Shown: piece by piece, positions 6,474 through 7,290 of the stretch
Position numbering within the stretch: position 1 is the first letter of the stretch
How the letters are laid out: each line of letters starts with the position of its first letter
Assembly: GCA_964472505.1 (NCBI GenBank)
Contig: CAYYQW010000125.1
Coordinates: 1 to 7,290 of the forward strand
Source: JAYEIA01 sp964472505
GTDB lineage: Bacteria > Bacteroidota > Bacteroidia > Bacteroidales > JAADGE01
Length of the DNA stretch: 7,290 bases
Reading direction: 5' to 3'
Notes under the pieces: generated by a model
Databases searched by the model: none
What the model was told of the DNA's origin: nothing
The model's input: only the letters and a program-made list of their open reading frames with translations
Program-made: the position numbers and the translations under genes

Positions 6474-6956
6474 CTAAAAATCATACACGATGCCGCCGCG
6501 ATAAATCGGATTCTTCTTTCCTGTATCCTCATCCAATAATACATCATATAATACAGAAGCATGCACACGAATTTTTCCGATTTTTTGTTCGTATCCGGCT
6601 CCGAGAGGTAAACCGACAGACCATTTGCGTGTTTCAGTTTCCGGAACGGGATAATTAACAGCTTCAAATTCAGCATGTAAAAATAAACCTTTAGCAACAT
6701 GATATTTTGAAAAAACACGATTGCCGAAAAGGTATTCATTATCGCCTTCATTAGGCATGGTGTATGTAAGAAAAGGAGCCAATCCGGCCTCTAACTTGTT
6801 GATGCGATATCCCACAATGGGCGAAGCATCAAAAACGGTTCCGTAATTATCGAAATTAAAACCTATGTTTCCTCCGGTAAAGAGCTGTCCGGAAGATTTT
6901 TGACTTGAACTAATTAGCAAGAAACCCAAAAAAAGAGTAAACCAATAATTTTTCAT
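6474..6956 (-). CDS. Small exported outer-membrane beta-barrel protein
   Basis: A 160-residue protein with a signal peptide at 1 to about 23 (MKNYW, hydrophobic core FTLFLGFLLISSS, likely cut near SSG-Q). The mature part alternates polar and hydrophobic or aromatic residues. Eight candidate strands can be counted, roughly at 26-37, 42-52, 55-67, 75-89, 91-104, 111-126, 129-142 and 152-160. The last ends in GIVYDF with a C-terminal Phe, the usual outer-membrane insertion signal. The size fits a single eight-stranded barrel of the OmpX/OmpW scale, though no specific family is recognised. There is no lipobox Cys. The ATG at 6956 has no Shine-Dalgarno but lies a normal distance from an exact TAnnTTTG box. 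It ends with TAG, 102 bases before the kinase start codon. It may be a separate unit, as the spacer carries its own candidate promoter. Confidence 0.9.
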   Translation of the reverse strand: MKNYWFTLFLGFLLISSSQKSSGQLFTGGNIGFNFDNYGTVFDASPIVGYRINKLEAGLAPFLTYTMPNEGDNEYLFGNRVFSKYHVAKGLFLHAEFEAVNYPVPETETRKWSVGLPLGAGYEQKIGKIRVHASVLYDVLLDEDTGKKNPIYRGGIVYDF

Positions 6957-6982
6957 TGCTGTATATTTTTAAAATTGAAATA

Positions 6983-6990
6983 CAAATGTA
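6983..6990 (-). promoter_or_regulatory. -7 promoter box for the beta-barrel gene
   Basis: TACATTTG on the minus strand matches the Bacteroidota -7 consensus TAnnTTTG exactly and ends 26 bases upstream of the ATG, implying a leader of about 20 bases. The -33 TTTG is not present at 19-21 bp. Next to it, AAAAAC (6992-6997) and GTTTTT (7000-7005) form a short palindrome within the promoter spacer, a possible regulator site. Confidence 0.45.
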
Positions 6991-7207
6991 TAAAAACAAG
7001 TTTTTGCTCGTACATTTTTTTTAGCAAGACGATGTTTTAAAGGATGATTTTCACAACCGTTCTTTTTTAAAACAGCTTCAAGATTATTTAATTTAGAGTA
7101 TCCGCATCTATACCTATTTGTATTTTAATCTACTGATTGTTAGCTTATTAAGAGCGCTTGGTTGTCGCCGATTTCGATAAGTGGTTATAATCTCAGAATT
7201 CCTGATC

Positions 7208-7233
7208 CATAAATTGATTATCAGCAATTTATG
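7208..7233. repeat. Nine-bp perfect inverted repeat
   Basis: CATAAATTG (7208-7216) pairs with CAATTTATG (7225-7233) over an 8-base loop. A second palindrome, TGAT-T-ATCA (7215-7223), overlaps the loop. No T tract follows on either side, so it does not look like an intrinsic terminator; a protein-binding site or RNA hairpin is possible. Confidence 0.5.
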
Positions 7234-7290
7234 AACATATATTAGTAAACTAAAATTGTCGTTTTTTTTCTGCAATTGCCTACAAGCTAA

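Larger units (their letters stand above)
6957..7290. other. Stretch without a confident gene at the right edge
   Basis: Besides the -7 box of the beta-barrel gene, two things are seen. From 7290 to the TAG at 7114-7116 one minus-strand frame stays open for 58 codons. It gives a basic peptide (including YRNRRQPSALNKL) with no ATG and no recognisable domain, so it could be the tail of a gene lying beyond the window, or chance. A 9-bp perfect inverted repeat lies at 7208-7233. No tRNA or other RNA gene was recognised. Confidence 0.5.

Noticed and set aside
6470..6751. A 93-codon minus-strand frame overlapping the beta-barrel gene
   Set aside because: It is in another frame of a gene with a signal peptide and a barrel-type C-terminus, and shows no motif of its own.

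Overview
The window is AT-rich bacterial DNA that reads as Bacteroidota (Bacteroidetes). Four things support this: a secreted tail-fibre-like protein with the C-terminal motif common in that phylum, a long kinase with a ThrRS-like N-terminus, genes with no Shine-Dalgarno sequence but A/T-rich upstream regions, and several matches to the Bacteroidota -7 promoter box TAnnTTTG. All five well-supported genes lie on the minus strand, so transcription runs from right to left. No rRNA, tRNA, CRISPR array, transposase or integrase was seen.

Layout in order of transcription. 7290-6957 has no confident gene, only a weak open frame running off the right edge and a perfect inverted repeat. 6956-6474 encodes a small exported beta-barrel protein with an exact -7 box about 27 bp before its ATG. 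6473-6372 is a spacer with a 24-bp imperfect tandem repeat and a plausible promoter. 6371-4707 encodes a 554-residue kinase of the uridine kinase family, fused to a ThrRS-like TGS/second-additional-domain N-terminus. Twelve bases later, 4694-3450 encodes an NRAMP-fold membrane transporter. After a short gap with an AT-rich hairpin, 3361-2621 encodes a coiled-coil protein with one C-terminal membrane helix. 2620-2037 is a gene-free stretch with several hairpins. 2036-1 encodes a large secreted tail-fibre-like repeat protein whose 3' end lies outside the window.

The kinase and transporter are almost certainly co-transcribed, and the coiled-coil gene may be read from the same message. The main biological point is that both proteins keep a recognisable fold but have lost textbook ligand residues. 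The transporter has GVSH and MPSA where NRAMP metal transporters have DPGN and MPHN. The kinase has lost all four ThrRS-type editing-site metal ligands and also the Tyr and His that recognise the base in uridine-cytidine kinases. Their real substrates therefore cannot be read from the family names. I found no convincing complete new system; the observations below are leads of modest strength.
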